From positions 96,691,390 through 96,755,389 of the forward strand of contig CM035808.1 in assembly GCA_020466095.1 (NCBI GenBank): a stretch of DNA of 64,000 nucleotides, given 5' to 3'. Every line of letters starts with the position of its first letter. Position 1 is the stretch's first letter. Shown here one piece after another: positions 1 to 11,253 of the stretch. The notes beneath the pieces are model-generated. The model was not told where the DNA came from. It saw only the letters and a program-made list of their open reading frames with translations, and did not search any database. The position numbers were made by a program, and so were the translations under genes. Source of the stretch: Chlorops oryzae. Its lineage: Eukaryota; Arthropoda; Insecta; Diptera; Chloropidae.

Positions 1-932
1 TTACATTAGTCAATAGTTGACCGTCAATTCTCATTTTCAGTACAAAACGATAACATATCGTTATCGAAAAGTTGAGCGTTTTTTGGTTGCACGTACTCGC
101 TCAATCCGTCTTTGCTCCCTTTCGTTTATCGAACTTATCGATGGCTTGGAGAAAATTTCTGACATTTATTTTATTTGTTTTCGTTGTTCGTGGAGACAGC
201 ATCGCATGCTATTATATGTTATTACTTATTTTTCTTGATCAATATTTTAGGATCTTACATTCTTGTATAGACCGAAAACTATACATTGAAGGGTTATTTT
301 TATGCTATAAGAAATTAAGAAAAATGTGATGAATATAATTAAAATTTAAGGCGAAACTCCATTAACGACAGAAAGGACGTTTGTTGCGGTATACGCGGCA
401 AAGGTGAAAAAATTTGTGGTGCTCCCATTGAATCAATGTATTGAAATGTATTTAAATGGAAGCAGCTACATTTCTTCCGCCTAAAACGCTTGAAATGTTC
501 CGTTGTTTCTAGAGTTTCGCCTTTATTCTTTTGAACATATGAAAAGCGGCTAGATAGTTTACTCCTACCAATTGTATATAGAATTTATTTTCAAACAGAA
601 TAATTTAACAGCTACTCACTAAAAATTGGCTTTTTCAAAAAGCATTTTTAATTCAAGCATTTTGAAATACTCCTTAGCATCAATAATTAAATTCATTAAA
701 ACAAAACAGGTAGTGCTGTATTTATGCTTCTGCTATCAACCCTTAATCAGAGATACATATTTTAATTTGCTTGAATTTTATAAAATATCACCCCTGTGTT
801 GAAGAGGAAAATGTCATAAAAGGCAAACGAAGTAAGAATTGACTATCAATTCTTTCGAGTAAGTGTAAAAGCGAATGCAACTCCAAAAGGGAATATCGAT
901 AGGAATTGACGATCAACTATTGACTAATGTAA
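1..932. mobile_element. MITE-like element, left end at the window edge
   Basis: The first 30 bases (TTACATTAGTCAATAGTTGA...) reappear inverted at 903-932 with one mismatch, so 1-932 behaves as a non-autonomous DNA element with 30 bp terminal inverted repeats. The target-site duplication cannot be tested because the left flank is outside the window. The interior is AT-rich, and the short open frames in it show no recognisable protein. The superfamily is not assignable. Confidence 0.55.
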
Positions 933-965
933 AAGGCCTCAATGGGACCATCGATAGGTTTGCAG

Positions 966-1659
966 TAGTGATGGGCAATTCCGAAACCAGTATCGATACT
1001 TGGGTATCGCGATACTCAAGCCCAATCAGTATCGATACAACGATACTATCGCGGCTAAAGGAATCGATACCAAGATATAGTATCGAATAAATCCCCATTT
1101 TTATATCCGCTGCGCTGTGTAAATAAGTGCTTTGAAGCGCAATAATAGGCTAAACTCTTACTTACCCGCATTATCATTACGATGATCGTAAAGAAATTAT
1201 AAAATATGAAATACTTAAAAAATATTTTCGGGGTATGTATTTGAAATGTATGTATTATATATGCAAACCATATACAGTATTTTGAGCAGTTTTATTGAAA
1301 ATCCAAAAAAAAGCAAATTAGCATATTAAACCCTAAATTAGCATGAACTGTGAATTGGCTTATTGTTGGGAAAACCAATATTGTTGGTTCAGAGCAGCAA
1401 GGAAAATTCTTCTTTTCAAATGCTCTGGCGAAAGTCAATTCCCGCACTCATCCATTATTAAAGCCACCATTGAAAAAAGTCTTTCGCGAGGAACAGATGT
1501 TCCAACGAGTACCCAATTCAGACAGAATACTCAAAATTAAGTCTCCAAGTATCGATACTAGTAAGTATCGCGCTGCGAAAGAATCGATGCCAAATTTCGA
1601 TAGTATCGCCCCAAAAGTATCGATACCCGATACTATCGTATCGGTATCGCCCATCACTA
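966..1659. mobile_element. non-autonomous hAT element rich in TATCGATA sites
   Basis: Terminal inverted repeats TAGTGATGGGC/GCCCATCACTA are flanked by the 8 bp duplication GTTTGCAG (958-965 and 1660-1667), which is diagnostic of hAT transposition. Both ends carry clusters of GTATCGATAC, TATCG and CGATA motifs (about 985-1090 and 1548-1650). No transposase is encoded. The TIR belongs to the same TAGNGATGGGC group as the elements at 7390-9204 and 11254-16620. Confidence 0.85.
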
Positions 1660-1882
1660 GTTTGCAGCTCTATGTGGCGGTAGTTTGTTTTTGACTGTTT
1701 TCTGAGAAGGTTTTATTTTTACATCAACAAAATGTTGAAACGAAAGTACCTCGCAATGTTGGATTTTGGGCTCTAGCCATATGATTGAATGTATTGAAAT
1801 TTGTGTGCGTCTCGCATCAGGCTGTCGCAATATTGGATTTTGACCTTTAGCCACACTGTCATTCTTGATACTTCATAACGCT

Positions 1883-2506
1883 GCGCCTCGACGGGCAATA
1901 ATTATTGCTAGCAATCTGTCAAATTGCTTTGCCAGGTAGAGGCAATATTGCCAGGGTGGGATTTTTATGTTATGCCATCTTCATATTCAAAATGACGTCG
2001 AACAGGCTACTACTCTGCGCACGCGCTCTCGATGCCAACTTTGTGATGAGTGTGACAAAGAAGAAACTCTCCTATTTTTTTCTTCTCTGCGTAATAGGAA
2101 GTTCGCAAATTTTTAATATTTTTTTATTTTTTTTTTATTTCAACGTAGTCCTTTTTAATTTCCTTCGCCATTTGAAGCCACGCATTATTTTTTCATATCA
2201 GTACATATATATGATGGGGTTTTATAGCCCAAAGACATTCGAACTGTCGGTAAAAAATTATTATCTTATGAATATCGGCGACGCACCAATCCATTTTGAC
2301 GATATACACACTTTGAAAAATTCATAGAAATGAAATTCGGCTGTCAAATAGCAAAATGACAGCTCATTGCCAATCTCAAAGTTGGCAATCGCAGCGAAGC
2401 AATATTGCTTGCCATATATTGCCATCTTTTCAAAATGAGCGGTCTCCATTGGCAATATTGCTCAAGTTGGCAGATTGCTAGCAATAATTGTTGCCTGTCG
2501 AGGCGC
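1883..2506. mobile_element. MITE with about 40 bp TIRs
   Basis: The left end GCGCCTCGACGGGCAATAAT continues as ATTGCTAGCAATCTG and is matched inverted at the right end (2471-2506) with a few mismatches. The interior carries GCAATATTGCC palindromes at about 1940, 2400 and 2450. No convincing TSD is seen, so the superfamily is open. The 140-codon frame at 1905-2327 crosses the TIR and low-complexity T runs and is not credible as a gene. Confidence 0.55.
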
Positions 2507-4041
2507 CATGTTAGCCCGCGTGCAAGGAAAAACTTTTTGGGAATATGATTTAGAAGAAATTAAATAAAAAGGACATGGGTGACAAACTATTGGACACAAC
2601 ACAAGTGATAAATGGCATAGCAGTGTTATTGTCGTTCTTCGTTGGCTATAGATATGCACTGAAACGTTTCGAGCAAGTATTACAGTATGGGAAAGCCTGT
2701 CAAAATGCTATTTGGCTCCAAATGGTGTGGTGAAGTTGAGTACAAATCAGCTGACTGTCAAAAATAAGTCGAAGAATTTGCGATTTTTAAACATGCCGTA
2801 GCTTTATATTTTGACCCTTTTTAAGTAAATTTGAAGTTGCAAACAACAAAGTAGAGATGCTCCTTCATTTTAGAGTACATTTGAGTATCTGCGACCCCCG
2901 CAAATCGGTATTCAATATTGCATTTAAATTGAACGACTTCGTCAGCGATGCACAAATACTCTAAGCGCAAAGCTTTTATCGATACTGAACCGAGTACTCA
3001 AAAGAGTTCTTAAAACATAATAAAACCATATAAAAAGCAAGATAATTCGACATAAAAGGAATTTATATATTTTTAAAATGCATGTTTCAAAATGAAAAAA
3101 GTAAGGGTGTTATAGTAAAGCGAACCAGACCATAGTATACCCTACACAGATAAACAGCTATATATTTTTTAATCGGAGGCTAAAACAAAGCTCAAATTCC
3201 TCATTTCACAAAAATGTTTCGAAAGCCTGTGACTTTACACAATTCAGATGATTTTGGAGGCAGACTCTAACGCTGGAGGTACCCCTAAAAATCGGCCGAT
3301 TAAATCAATTTTTGTAGAGGATGTCAACGATTAAAAAAGAAGTATTTATGCCGTCTTTTTTTCAAGCGCCATCTGAATTTTGGGTGTAAAATTCAATTTT
3401 CGAATAACGCCTTTTGGCGCGGCCACTTTTCTATATTTGGAATCTACATTTTATACCCTTAACTAAGTCCAACTAAATAATTCCACTATGTATTTCAAAA
3501 AATTTTGGTTTTAGGGCAGCATTTATGAATTTTATAAAAAACCCTACAACGAAGGGATACCTTTGAAAATCAGACAGACAGAAAGTCTCATTTCTAAAAG
3601 CTAAACGTTCAAATTGTAGTCGGTTACTATTTTCACCATCGATTTGCACTATTGACTCGTTCCATTTGGCACCATCTGTTGCCCATGGATGCCAAGCTAG
3701 CGTCTAAATTAAACAAGACCACAAACTCGGAAATCAGTTTTTTGTAGTACGTGAATATTTCTATTACTAAAAAGAAAAAATAAATGTTAAAAAAAAATCT
3801 ACAGTTTAAAATGGTACAACCATTCTTAAAAAAATCTTTATAATATCTGATTTTCTCTGTTTATAAATGAAAAAAAATCCCTTAAAAAAACTAACTACTT
3901 GTACGTGCCCAATTTCTAGAGACGACAACAATGCCCAAAGAGGCATCGTGGTGGATTGCCTGGTATGCCGTGTGGTTGTTGTTGCCTTTGGTGAATTGCC
4001 TATTAGCTCGTTTCTCATACTGTAATACTTGGTTTCGAGTT
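2507..4041. other. unassigned AT-rich intergenic sequence
   Basis: About 1.5 kb in which I find no gene, no paired terminal repeat and no recognisable RNA. The 108-codon minus-strand frame at 3806-4132 has no family resemblance and runs into a transposon end. Confidence 0.5.
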
Positions 4042-4064
4042 CGCTAGGCATTAGTAGCCAGTAC

Positions 4065-4752
4065 CATATAGTACTATAGATGGCACTTGGCAAAAAACGT
4101 GTGTGTTGAATTGAAGTAGGCCCCCTGTGCATGCATTCTTATGGCAAAATCAAAAACGTAGCACGCCCCCTGAAAATTCCGGTTCCGGTCTAACAAATAA
4201 TTCATAATCTCGTAACATGAACTAAAATTTTTTTTTAAAAATCATCTTTATATAAGTGTTAATCAATGGTTTTTCATAAGAACTCATTTTATTTTTCAGC
4301 AAAATATGTTATTTTTATAAAATCAAAAATAATTAGACAAAATTTTGCTCATATTACTGAGGAACGCTAATGCAGAGTACTCATGCGTCGAATATGACCG
4401 ATTCTCAAAAAGTTTGAATTCCACCACTTCTGTGGTTGATATGAAATATTTAGTGATATCATAACTAAAATTGCTCGATACATAATTAGTGGCTCAAGTA
4501 CTTATTACATATCATGATAAATAGAATGCATAAACTATATATTTTTGGATCTCTTCAGAATGAAAAGGGTACAGAATTGCATAAACTATCATAAAAAAAA
4601 CTTAAAAAGTTTTACATTTAAAAGAAAACATAAAAAAATTTACACGCAAGTATGTTGAGTTACAAATTGAGTGAATACTCCAAAAATTATAGCATCACTA
4701 GTTCACCACGGAATTCGGTTGTTGTTGTAAGTGTCCCCTATATTACTATATG
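4065..4752. mobile_element. P- or hAT-like MITE, CATATAG family
   Basis: Ends begin CATATAGTACTATAG and, at the right inverted, CATATAGTAATATAG, and are flanked by the 8 bp duplication GCCAGTAC (4057-4064 and 4753-4760). Its length (688 bp) and TIR match the element at 55580-56273. An 8 bp TSD fits either hAT or P superfamilies. Open frames inside are short and unrecognised. Confidence 0.75.
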
Positions 4753-4765
4753 GCCAGTACGCTAT

Positions 4766-5471
4766 GCGCCCGTTTAGACGTATGTTCAACATCGTTCAAC
4801 ATATTATCAGATTCCCTTTTCATGTTTCGTTCGTGTCCACACAGCCAAAAACTGCTTCGTTCAACAAATGCTTCAACATTTTATATTTCGACGTTTCCCT
4901 CTTGCGCGTAGGAACGATGTTAGAAATGAAAGAAAATAAATTCCTTATGCATCTCTCAAAAAGGATTGATATTCCGAATGTATTGAACGCAAATACAACA
5001 ATGCAATTTCAAAAAAACAAAAACTATTTAATATTGCTTGGATATGTTTTTTTTTTATTTTCATCTAAATGTATAAATAGGAGAGATTGTAACAGTTATA
5101 AGTTTTATTTAAAAAAATCAAAAATAAATCTTATTGCTTGATTTATATTATTTTTCGTTCAAAAATAAAAATCAAATTTCGAATTTAAAATAATTAAAAA
5201 GCTTATAAAATGAAAAATATCAAACGAGATGCTAAAAAAAAAATAAATAAAATTTTAGCGAAGGCATTCGAACCTTTCCGCTCGAATGACAAAAATATTC
5301 GAAGCAAATGTAAAAATCGCACAGGGGTTGTTTTCAAGTTTCACGCTAAGAATATAGGCACAAAGAGAATAGCCGAGTACGTTCAACAAAAACCATCTTC
5401 CTCTCCCCGCTAGCGTCTCTCCAACGAACTGCGTTTTGTTGAACGATGTTGAAGCACGTCTAAACGGGCGC
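4766..5471. mobile_element. MITE with GCGCCCGTTTAGACG termini
   Basis: The left end GCGCCCGTTTAGACGTATGT and a downstream TTCAACATCGTTCAAC block are matched inverted at 5436-5471. The empty site, visible in the surrounding minisatellite (GCTATCCAG), gives a TSD of TAT or CTAT. The interior includes a 67-codon lysine-rich frame (5210-5413) without a recognisable domain. Confidence 0.65.
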
Positions 5472-5542
5472 TATCCAGCACGCCATTAGTAGCCAGTACG
5501 CTAGGCATTAGTAGCCAGTACGCTATCCAGCACCAAAGAGTA

Positions 5543-6421
5543 CAGTGAACTCTCGAAAACTCGAACACCCACAAACTCGAACCCCCGCAAACTCGAACAT
5601 TTTTTTTTCACCATTGACTATTCTAAAACTCGAACAAAGTTTGAAGGCTCTAAAACTCGAACAAAATTTTCTTCTTGTTTTATGTATTAAAACACAAATC
5701 AAAATACGTTTGTTGACATGTGATCATCCCTGTGTACACACGCTCATGTATTTGCCTGTCTTTCTCTTATTTTGTTTTGGTTGGGCAAGATCCACCGTTA
5801 GTTTCGCAAAATTTTTGTGAATCTTTCCACGTTGTTTACGTAGAGCAGTGCGAAACCATTCATGATATGAAATAGCCCAGCAGGACAAGTCACGGTGAAA
5901 CAATCTATGATTTCAGCATGACATTAGAGCCGCAACTCTTCCTGACTTTACACCAACTTTCTAATGAAAATTACACATAAGCGGCCGTCATAAAAGAACA
6001 TGTCACGAGTTGGTCATTGAAATTGGAGTAGATATGTATTTTAACTTGAAATGAAAGAAAGTAAACATGCTGCAATCGCTGCGCGAAAAGGCTGTTTTAA
6101 ATGCAGTAGCAATTAAGAAGCGACAATCGAAAATAACTTCTTTTTTTACATAAGCATGTACTTTTCAACAAAAAAATTAAAATAGTTTGAAAAAAGTCTT
6201 CGTTTTTGATTAATTTTAAATTGGAAATGGACTGTAGAAATCTTGAGAAGTTAAAAAGTTTAAGTATATTAAAATTTTCTATCAATATGCGAGTAAAGAC
6301 TGAATTTAAGATAAAAAAAACGCATAAATAAATAAAAAATATATGGCGTTCCAAAACTCGAACAATTCGTTAACTTGAACAGTGCCGGTTTTATTCAGTT
6401 CGAGTTTTCGAGAGTTCACTG
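5543..6421. mobile_element. pogo/Tigger-like MITE (TA target)
   Basis: TIRs CAGTGAACTCTCGAAAACTC are perfectly inverted at the right end and flanked by TA on both sides (5541-5542 and 6422-6423). The CAGT start and TA duplication fit the pogo branch of Tc1/mariner. Both ends hold repeated AAACTCGAAC motifs. No DDE transposase is present, so the element is non-autonomous. Confidence 0.8.
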
Positions 6422-6433
6422 TATAGATATAAT

Positions 6434-7240
6434 CAGTGATGCCATTTCAGCCTTTTTTTAGTCAGATCTAGCCGTTTTTAAATCGGCTTAGCCGGTAAAA
6501 ACATCTATTTGCTATTAGCTAAAAATCTAGCCTTTTTTTTGTGGTAAATAGCCTTTTTAGCTATTTTTTGTATTTCCTTGTTTTAAACCAAAATTTGCGG
6601 TGTGTTTCCGATGTGAACACAAAGATTTACAGTTTGGGACCGATTACACACCAAACCATGTCTACAGACTCGATATGCACGTCTATATCTTGCTAAATGC
6701 AAAAAATTAAGTACTCGCATGACATTCCGAACCGGATACCAGCTTTTATGCATTTCAACAAGGACTGGAACGATATACTATAAATGAAGACATACGCATA
6801 CTGGTATATACTTTTATCAATTTGTTGAATTTTGATTTCTTTGATATTGTTGTGTTCTGTGTACTTATATTATAAGACCATTTCTAAATGAATCTGCCTG
6901 GGATTTTTTTGCTTAGAAATTTTTCTCCGCGGAAAACAAATTGCCCTTAACGTCGATAATAGGAAGAGTTTGATGATATTTGCTGAAAAATTTTCGAAAT
7001 TCTTGCTCCTTTTACATTTCCATCTCTGCTTGCTTAGAATGGGAGAAGTTTTTTTCAAATCAGCAGGGAAAAATTCCTCGGGAACATTTAAAATCGGACG
7101 ATGTTTGATAAAGCAGAACCAAAATAAATTATAAAAATAACAGCCTTTATTTTGGCCGTTTTCAAGATTTTTTTGGCCTTTTTTAGCCTTTTTTTTGAGC
7201 TTATCTAGCCGGTTTTCATTCGTAAGAGTTGGCATCACTG
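6434..7240. mobile_element. non-autonomous hAT element, CAGTGATGCCA termini
   Basis: TIRs CAGTGATGCCA/TGGCATCACTG are flanked by the 8 bp duplication GATATAAT (6426-6433 and 7241-7248). Subterminal TAGCC repeats lie at both ends. A 122-codon minus-strand frame (6870-7238) ends inside the TIR and is most likely fortuitous. Confidence 0.85.
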
Positions 7241-7252
7241 GATATAATTCCA

Positions 7253-7372
7253 GTGAGTCGTGTTTTTTTTTTTTTTTAATTTAAGTTACTTCTTGGCTTC
7301 TTGGCTTCGAAGGATTATTTGGCCCCAATTCCTTACGGAATTATAACGCCACTCGGATGTGAGTCGTGTTTT
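7253..7372 (-). pseudogene. short retroposed fragment with poly(A) and TSD
   Basis: A 92 bp insert is bounded by the 14 bp direct repeat GTGAGTCGTGTTTT (7253-7266 and 7359-7372). Read on the minus strand it ends in a run of about 16 A. That is the layout of a 5'-truncated poly(A) RNA copied back into DNA by LINE machinery. The insert contains AAGCCAAGAAGCCAAGAAGT and could be the 3' end of a mRNA with a lysine-rich C-terminus, but I do not recognise the source. Confidence 0.55.
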
Positions 7373-7751
7373 GCCTTTTAATGCAGAACTAGGGATGGGC
7401 GATATTGTATCGATATATCGAGATATCGATACTTCCTGTCTGGATTATGAATATTTTTTATTCGATAATCAAATGGCACGATATCATCAACATCGATATT
7501 TTGCTTCGATGTTATCGAAGATTTAATTTTTGATTTTGACACTAAATCGATAGTCAGACACACGAACAAATGTTTTGAAACAATTAGTAAGTGGAGGAAG
7601 ACGTCCGAAGAAAAGAGATGGTTGTTGGTTAAATGCTCCGGAAAAATCTGTGCTGCTCTTTTTTTCTTATCCCAGTACCTAGATCATGACAAAACGAATT
7701 TAGTCCTTTTTTTATACATGTTTGTTTTTAGTTACGAAGTGAATAATGCTA

Positions 7752-8546
7752 CAGTTCCACTTATTCATTACCGACCCTTCATTAGCGCTAATGAAAAGTT
7801 AATGAGAAGAGGTTCCACTATCAATTAACCAATTTTTCATTAGCTAAACAGGTGATTCAAATTGTACGAGGGTGGCCTGAAAAGTTTGTGACCTAACAAA
7901 GATACGAGTCATATTATTTAAGTTTTTTTTTATATTTTTCTACATAATTTCCTTGACACATGGCGCCAAAACTCTGATTTTTAAACGCCACAGAGCGGCA
8001 ACAGAGCGTAATATATAACAACTGAGCGTCCTAAGTCCCTGAAATATTAGTGAGTACTCGTCAACAGAGACGCCATCTTCACGTTAAAGTCGGAAAATTT
8101 TCAGATAACCCTCGTACAAATCAAGAAATGACAGCTTGTCAAAGCAACATAACCAAAAGGCAAAGGGAAAAACTATATCAGCTAGCCTATTAACTGTTAG
8201 TTTTGGTCAGCGAAATCTCATTATGCGCTTTTTGCCTGACCACTGGCATTGCGAAAACAAGATTTATTTCGACAAAAAGCTTTTAAATTTTTTTTGGCGA
8301 AACCCATTTCTTTTGCAAATCAGCTGGTCTGGGAAAGTAGAGCTGCATTTTCACTTACTAGAGATGGCGATACATCCGATAAATGCAAGAATATGGAATG
8401 CAACGATGTTCATTAAACCTAATTAAAAGTTAATGTGTCATTACCACCTCATTATAGGCCAGCGTTTTGTATGGGTAATGGCAACTAAATGGCTTCATTA
8501 GCGCGGTAATGAGAAAATCCGCTAATGAGCCCAAGTGCAACCGGGG
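7752..8546. mobile_element. degenerate TA-flanked MITE with CATTAG repeats
   Basis: Ends of the form C(A/C)..GTT(C/G)CACTT are inverted and bordered by TA (7750-7751 and 8547-8548). Both ends contain repeated CATTA and GCTAATGA motifs. The match is imperfect, so this is a tentative Tc1/mariner-type call. A mariner fragment is nested in it. Confidence 0.4.
7867..8114. mobile_element. mariner-type MITE
   Basis: The left end CGAGGGTGGCCTGAAAAGTT is matched by an inverted, partly diverged right end ending in AACCCTCG, with TA on both sides (7865-7866 and 8115-8116). The ACGAGGGT..CTGAAAAGTT terminus is typical of mariner elements. At 248 bp it encodes nothing. Confidence 0.7.
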
Positions 8547-8712
8547 TATAAGAGATTTAGTTTTCCTTTTAAAATTATTTCATATTTTCCTAATCAAATC
8601 GTTATACTTATCCTTCTTAGATCCCCAAAAGTGTTTCGACACTTCATACAACGTTCAACAATTGAGAGCAAGTTTTTCTCTCCAAAAAGTATGGGCAAGA
8701 TTTAATGAACAG

Positions 8713-8956
8713 GTGGCTCTGGGATAGCGTAGGGGATGCGTGCTTTGCTCTTGATCCCAGGGTCCGAGGTTCGATTCCCGGCACAGGCAAAACGGAGTGT
8801 AATGTTCCAAGCCTAGCACTGGTTTTTCAAAAATCGCATGTTAGGGGCACACTACATAAAAAGACATACACTCACACAAACACAAGAAAACCTCCGTGGT
8901 ATCACAATGGGCCGATTAACGGCATAAGTGACAGCCACTGCAACCTACCTACCTAC
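8713..8956 (+). mobile_element. tRNA-derived SINE, copy 1
   Basis: The head contains a pol III A-box-like TAGCGTAGGGG and a B box GGTTCGATTCC. The body is about 160 bp and the tail is (CTAC)n. The insert is flanked by the direct repeat ATGAACAG (8705-8712 and 8957-8964). Three more copies lie at 12638-12882, 15516-15759 (minus) and 20678-20929. The head resembles a tRNA but does not fold as an intact gene. Confidence 0.85.
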
Positions 8957-9204
8957 ATGAACAGCTACATGGGTGATTGATCAGTAAAACTGAATGTTTA
9001 TTTGGCGCTTAGTCTAAAGTCAGACAACATGTTCCGGAACATTTAGTTCGTAAGTATGTCTGACTTTAGACTTATTCTTATATTTTGGCGATATATCGAT
9101 ATATCGGCATTTTCTGTGACAAAAATTCGATATATCGTATCGGCTTTATATAGGATACGGGCGATATAGAATATCGATATTCTAATGCTCGATGCCCATC
9201 CCTA

Positions 9205-10177
9205 TGCAGAACCCTACTTATATGTTGCTTAATGATATTTACGGGGGAGAACGTAGGAGAGAAGTAAAAAGTAAGAAGGCGCTAAAAATTTCGCCTAGGA
9301 TAAATTCTCTTTGCTAGTTCGCCGAGGGAATTTATATATTTATGTTTCCGAATTAATTTATTTATTTATGTTTCTAAAAATTTGTTTCTATAAAATGTAT
9401 TTTTTCGGCAGAAAAGGGTTAAAAAAAAAGGGTTAGCCCTTTACGTTTTTACATGTGAGAATTATGGATAATGGGTAAGTTTCATTACAGAAAATATTAT
9501 TATTTTCTAGGGAATGTAAAGACTGATGGCAAAAACGCATAAAAATATTGTTTTAACTACGTTTTTAACGGCCCTACACGTTAAAAAATAATATTCAGAG
9601 CTAACCAATTACTTTTATAACAACTTTCAAAAGAACATATATTTTCAAACAAGCATCTTACAGCCGACAAGACCTCCACTTTTCCGTAAATCGCTTGATG
9701 GAAGGCACTCTACAAAACCGAACGGCGGCTTCGCTGCGTTGCACGGGTAGCAACAGATAAACAACATAAGCAGAAGACTCGAAAAATGATTTTTTAATTT
9801 TGAAGCAGCCAAAAATGTTCGAAGCACACAACGTCCAAGTACAAACGTAGGCTAAGTGTAAGCGAACGTAAAGTGTACGTGAACGCACACTCTGCCGTTC
9901 TCATATTCCGTTCAATCGAAACGACAAAAAAATGAACACACAACGTGAGCGACGGCAACTCGCGAAATGCTAATGAGTGAAAGAGAAAGGAAAGCCAGAA
10001 CTGGTTTTGGTTGCAAAGCCATTTTTCGCATATTCTCTTTCCTTTCTCATCTTTGTTTTGTTTATGTTCTGTTGCGAAAAAAGTTCATATTCTTTCGATA
10101 TGCGTGAAAAACGAATGAGTGAAAAGCGTAGAGCGCGTAACGCGAAATGCCGCCTCTTCTATATCTATAGTCTTTGC
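9205..10177. other. unassigned sequence
   Basis: Nearly 1 kb between the hAT element and the second minisatellite array. It holds short frames on both strands (for example 9645-9888 minus and 9977-10213 plus) without domain similarity, and no paired terminal repeats that I can find. Confidence 0.5.
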
Positions 10178-10179
10178 CA

Positions 10180-10248
10180 GCACGCCATTAGTAGCCAGTA
10201 CGCTAGGCATTAGTAGCCAGTACGCTCCAGCACGCCATTAGTAGCTTA
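10180..10248. repeat. minisatellite array, second locus
   Basis: Three units of the CACGCCATTAGTAGCCAGTA / GCTAGGCATTAGTAGCCAGT type, as at 4042-5533. It ends about 40 bp before the first frame of the TTF/DUF4371 pseudogene. Confidence 0.65.
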
Positions 10249-10286
10249 GAAGTCCATTTCCTGTCATTCAGCGGAAGAGGTTAGTT

Positions 10287-11253
10287 GTGAAGCGTGACTT
10301 CTCAGAAAAAAAGGAGCCAAATATCAAGGCGGAGCAATTAAGAAAGCTTCTTATCGGAGGATTGGACCGATTGACCGCTTGGTGCGCTGGTCCTTTAAAA
10401 CCACAACGTCTACGATTTGTCGGTCCAATCCAATCGGGGCAGAAAAGCGCAAAGTCAAAAAACAAGTTGAGGAATCTGTGAAAAAGTTACCAACTGTAAC
10501 TGATTTCTTTAAATGACCCAATCCAGCGTTTGCAGTGGAATCGAAGGAGAACAAGTTTAAAAGGTTGTACTCGAATAATTTTACCCATGCCATTTTACAT
10601 TTATAAGAGTTTTAGTTCGTATTGGGTTTTATTTGCCCTTTTATAGATTTATTACAAGAAAATGCCAACGAATCGGTGCCAGAAGAAAGTGTTCAAAAAC
10701 TTTATGACGATTTATGTACCGACGCTTGTAGCTCCAGGAAAATTGAACTATCAAATGATTTAAGTACAGGTATGAGGGAGCACATTATGCATTTGAAAGT
10801 AAGAACATTGACGTAAGCTGAACCATAAATTATTTTATAGATGTCTACAAAGATCCCGGTCTATGGCCTTTAAAAATCAGCAAAAATGAACGTCAAAAAT
10901 ATTTAGAGAAATGATATGCCTATTTTCAAAACAAGGATTCCAGTTTTAAATCATCTAAACTTGAATTTAATACTCAAAGCAGATATTTCTCGCCAACCTT
11001 TTTTCAGCGAAATTTAAAAAACGGAGAAAAGTGTGAAAGAAAGTGGCTTTTGTATTCGGAAGCTAAAGGTTCGATTTTTTGCTATGTTTGCAAATTATTT
11101 TCACAAGGCGGCGCAAATTCGTTTTTAAAAGGATTTTCAAATTGGAAGAAAATAGATGAAAAAGTTCGTTCACACGAAAATAGTAATGAACATAACAACT
11201 GTATGATAACTTATATCGATTATTTAAAAAGCGAAACGCATATAGATACGAAC
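10287..11253 (+). pseudogene. TTF-type zinc finger/DUF4371 protein, 5' part
   Basis: Fragments in several frames lead into a TTF-type zinc finger of the hAT-derived ZMYM-like family. These include DPGLWPLKIS at about 10852, then NGEKCERKWLLYSEAKGSIF, CYVCKLFSQGG, KGFSNWKK and an HENSNEH motif up to 11253. The family order is TTF finger, DUF4371 RNase H-like core, then a C-terminal dimerisation domain. In-frame stops (for example TGA at about 10912) and the insertion of a 5.4 kb element at 11254 make it non-functional. The DUF4371 core resumes at 16629. I cannot tell whether the source was a domesticated gene or an autonomous transposon. Confidence 0.7.

Larger units (their letters stand above)
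4042..5533. repeat. minisatellite array split by two MITEs
   Basis: Pieces at 4042-4064, 4753-4765 and 5472-5533 join into an array of two related units. One is about 22 bp (GCTAGGCATTAGTAGCCAGT + AC); the other is a 30 bp variant carrying ATCCAGCACGCC before the same ATTAGTAGCCAGTAC core. The DNA between the pieces is two insertions (4065-4752 and 4766-5471). A second copy of the array lies at 10180-10248. Confidence 0.65.
7390..9204. mobile_element. hAT element, TAGGGATGGGC termini, with nested insertions
   Basis: TIRs TAGGGATGGGC/GCCCATCCCTA are flanked by the 8 bp duplication TGCAGAAC (7382-7389 and 9205-9212). Subterminal regions (7400-7520 and 9088-9185) are dense in ATATCGATA/CGATA. 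The interior is filled by other insertions: a TA-flanked Tc1-type repeat (7752-8546), a mariner remnant inside that (7867-8114), and a SINE (8713-8956). No hAT transposase is left. Confidence 0.85.

Noticed and set aside
1..330. Overlapping 73- and 85-codon frames
   Set aside because: They start inside a transposon terminal repeat and show no similarity or codon structure.
8730..8790. Possible tRNA gene
   Set aside because: A and B boxes belong to a repeated SINE; acceptor and anticodon arms do not fold.
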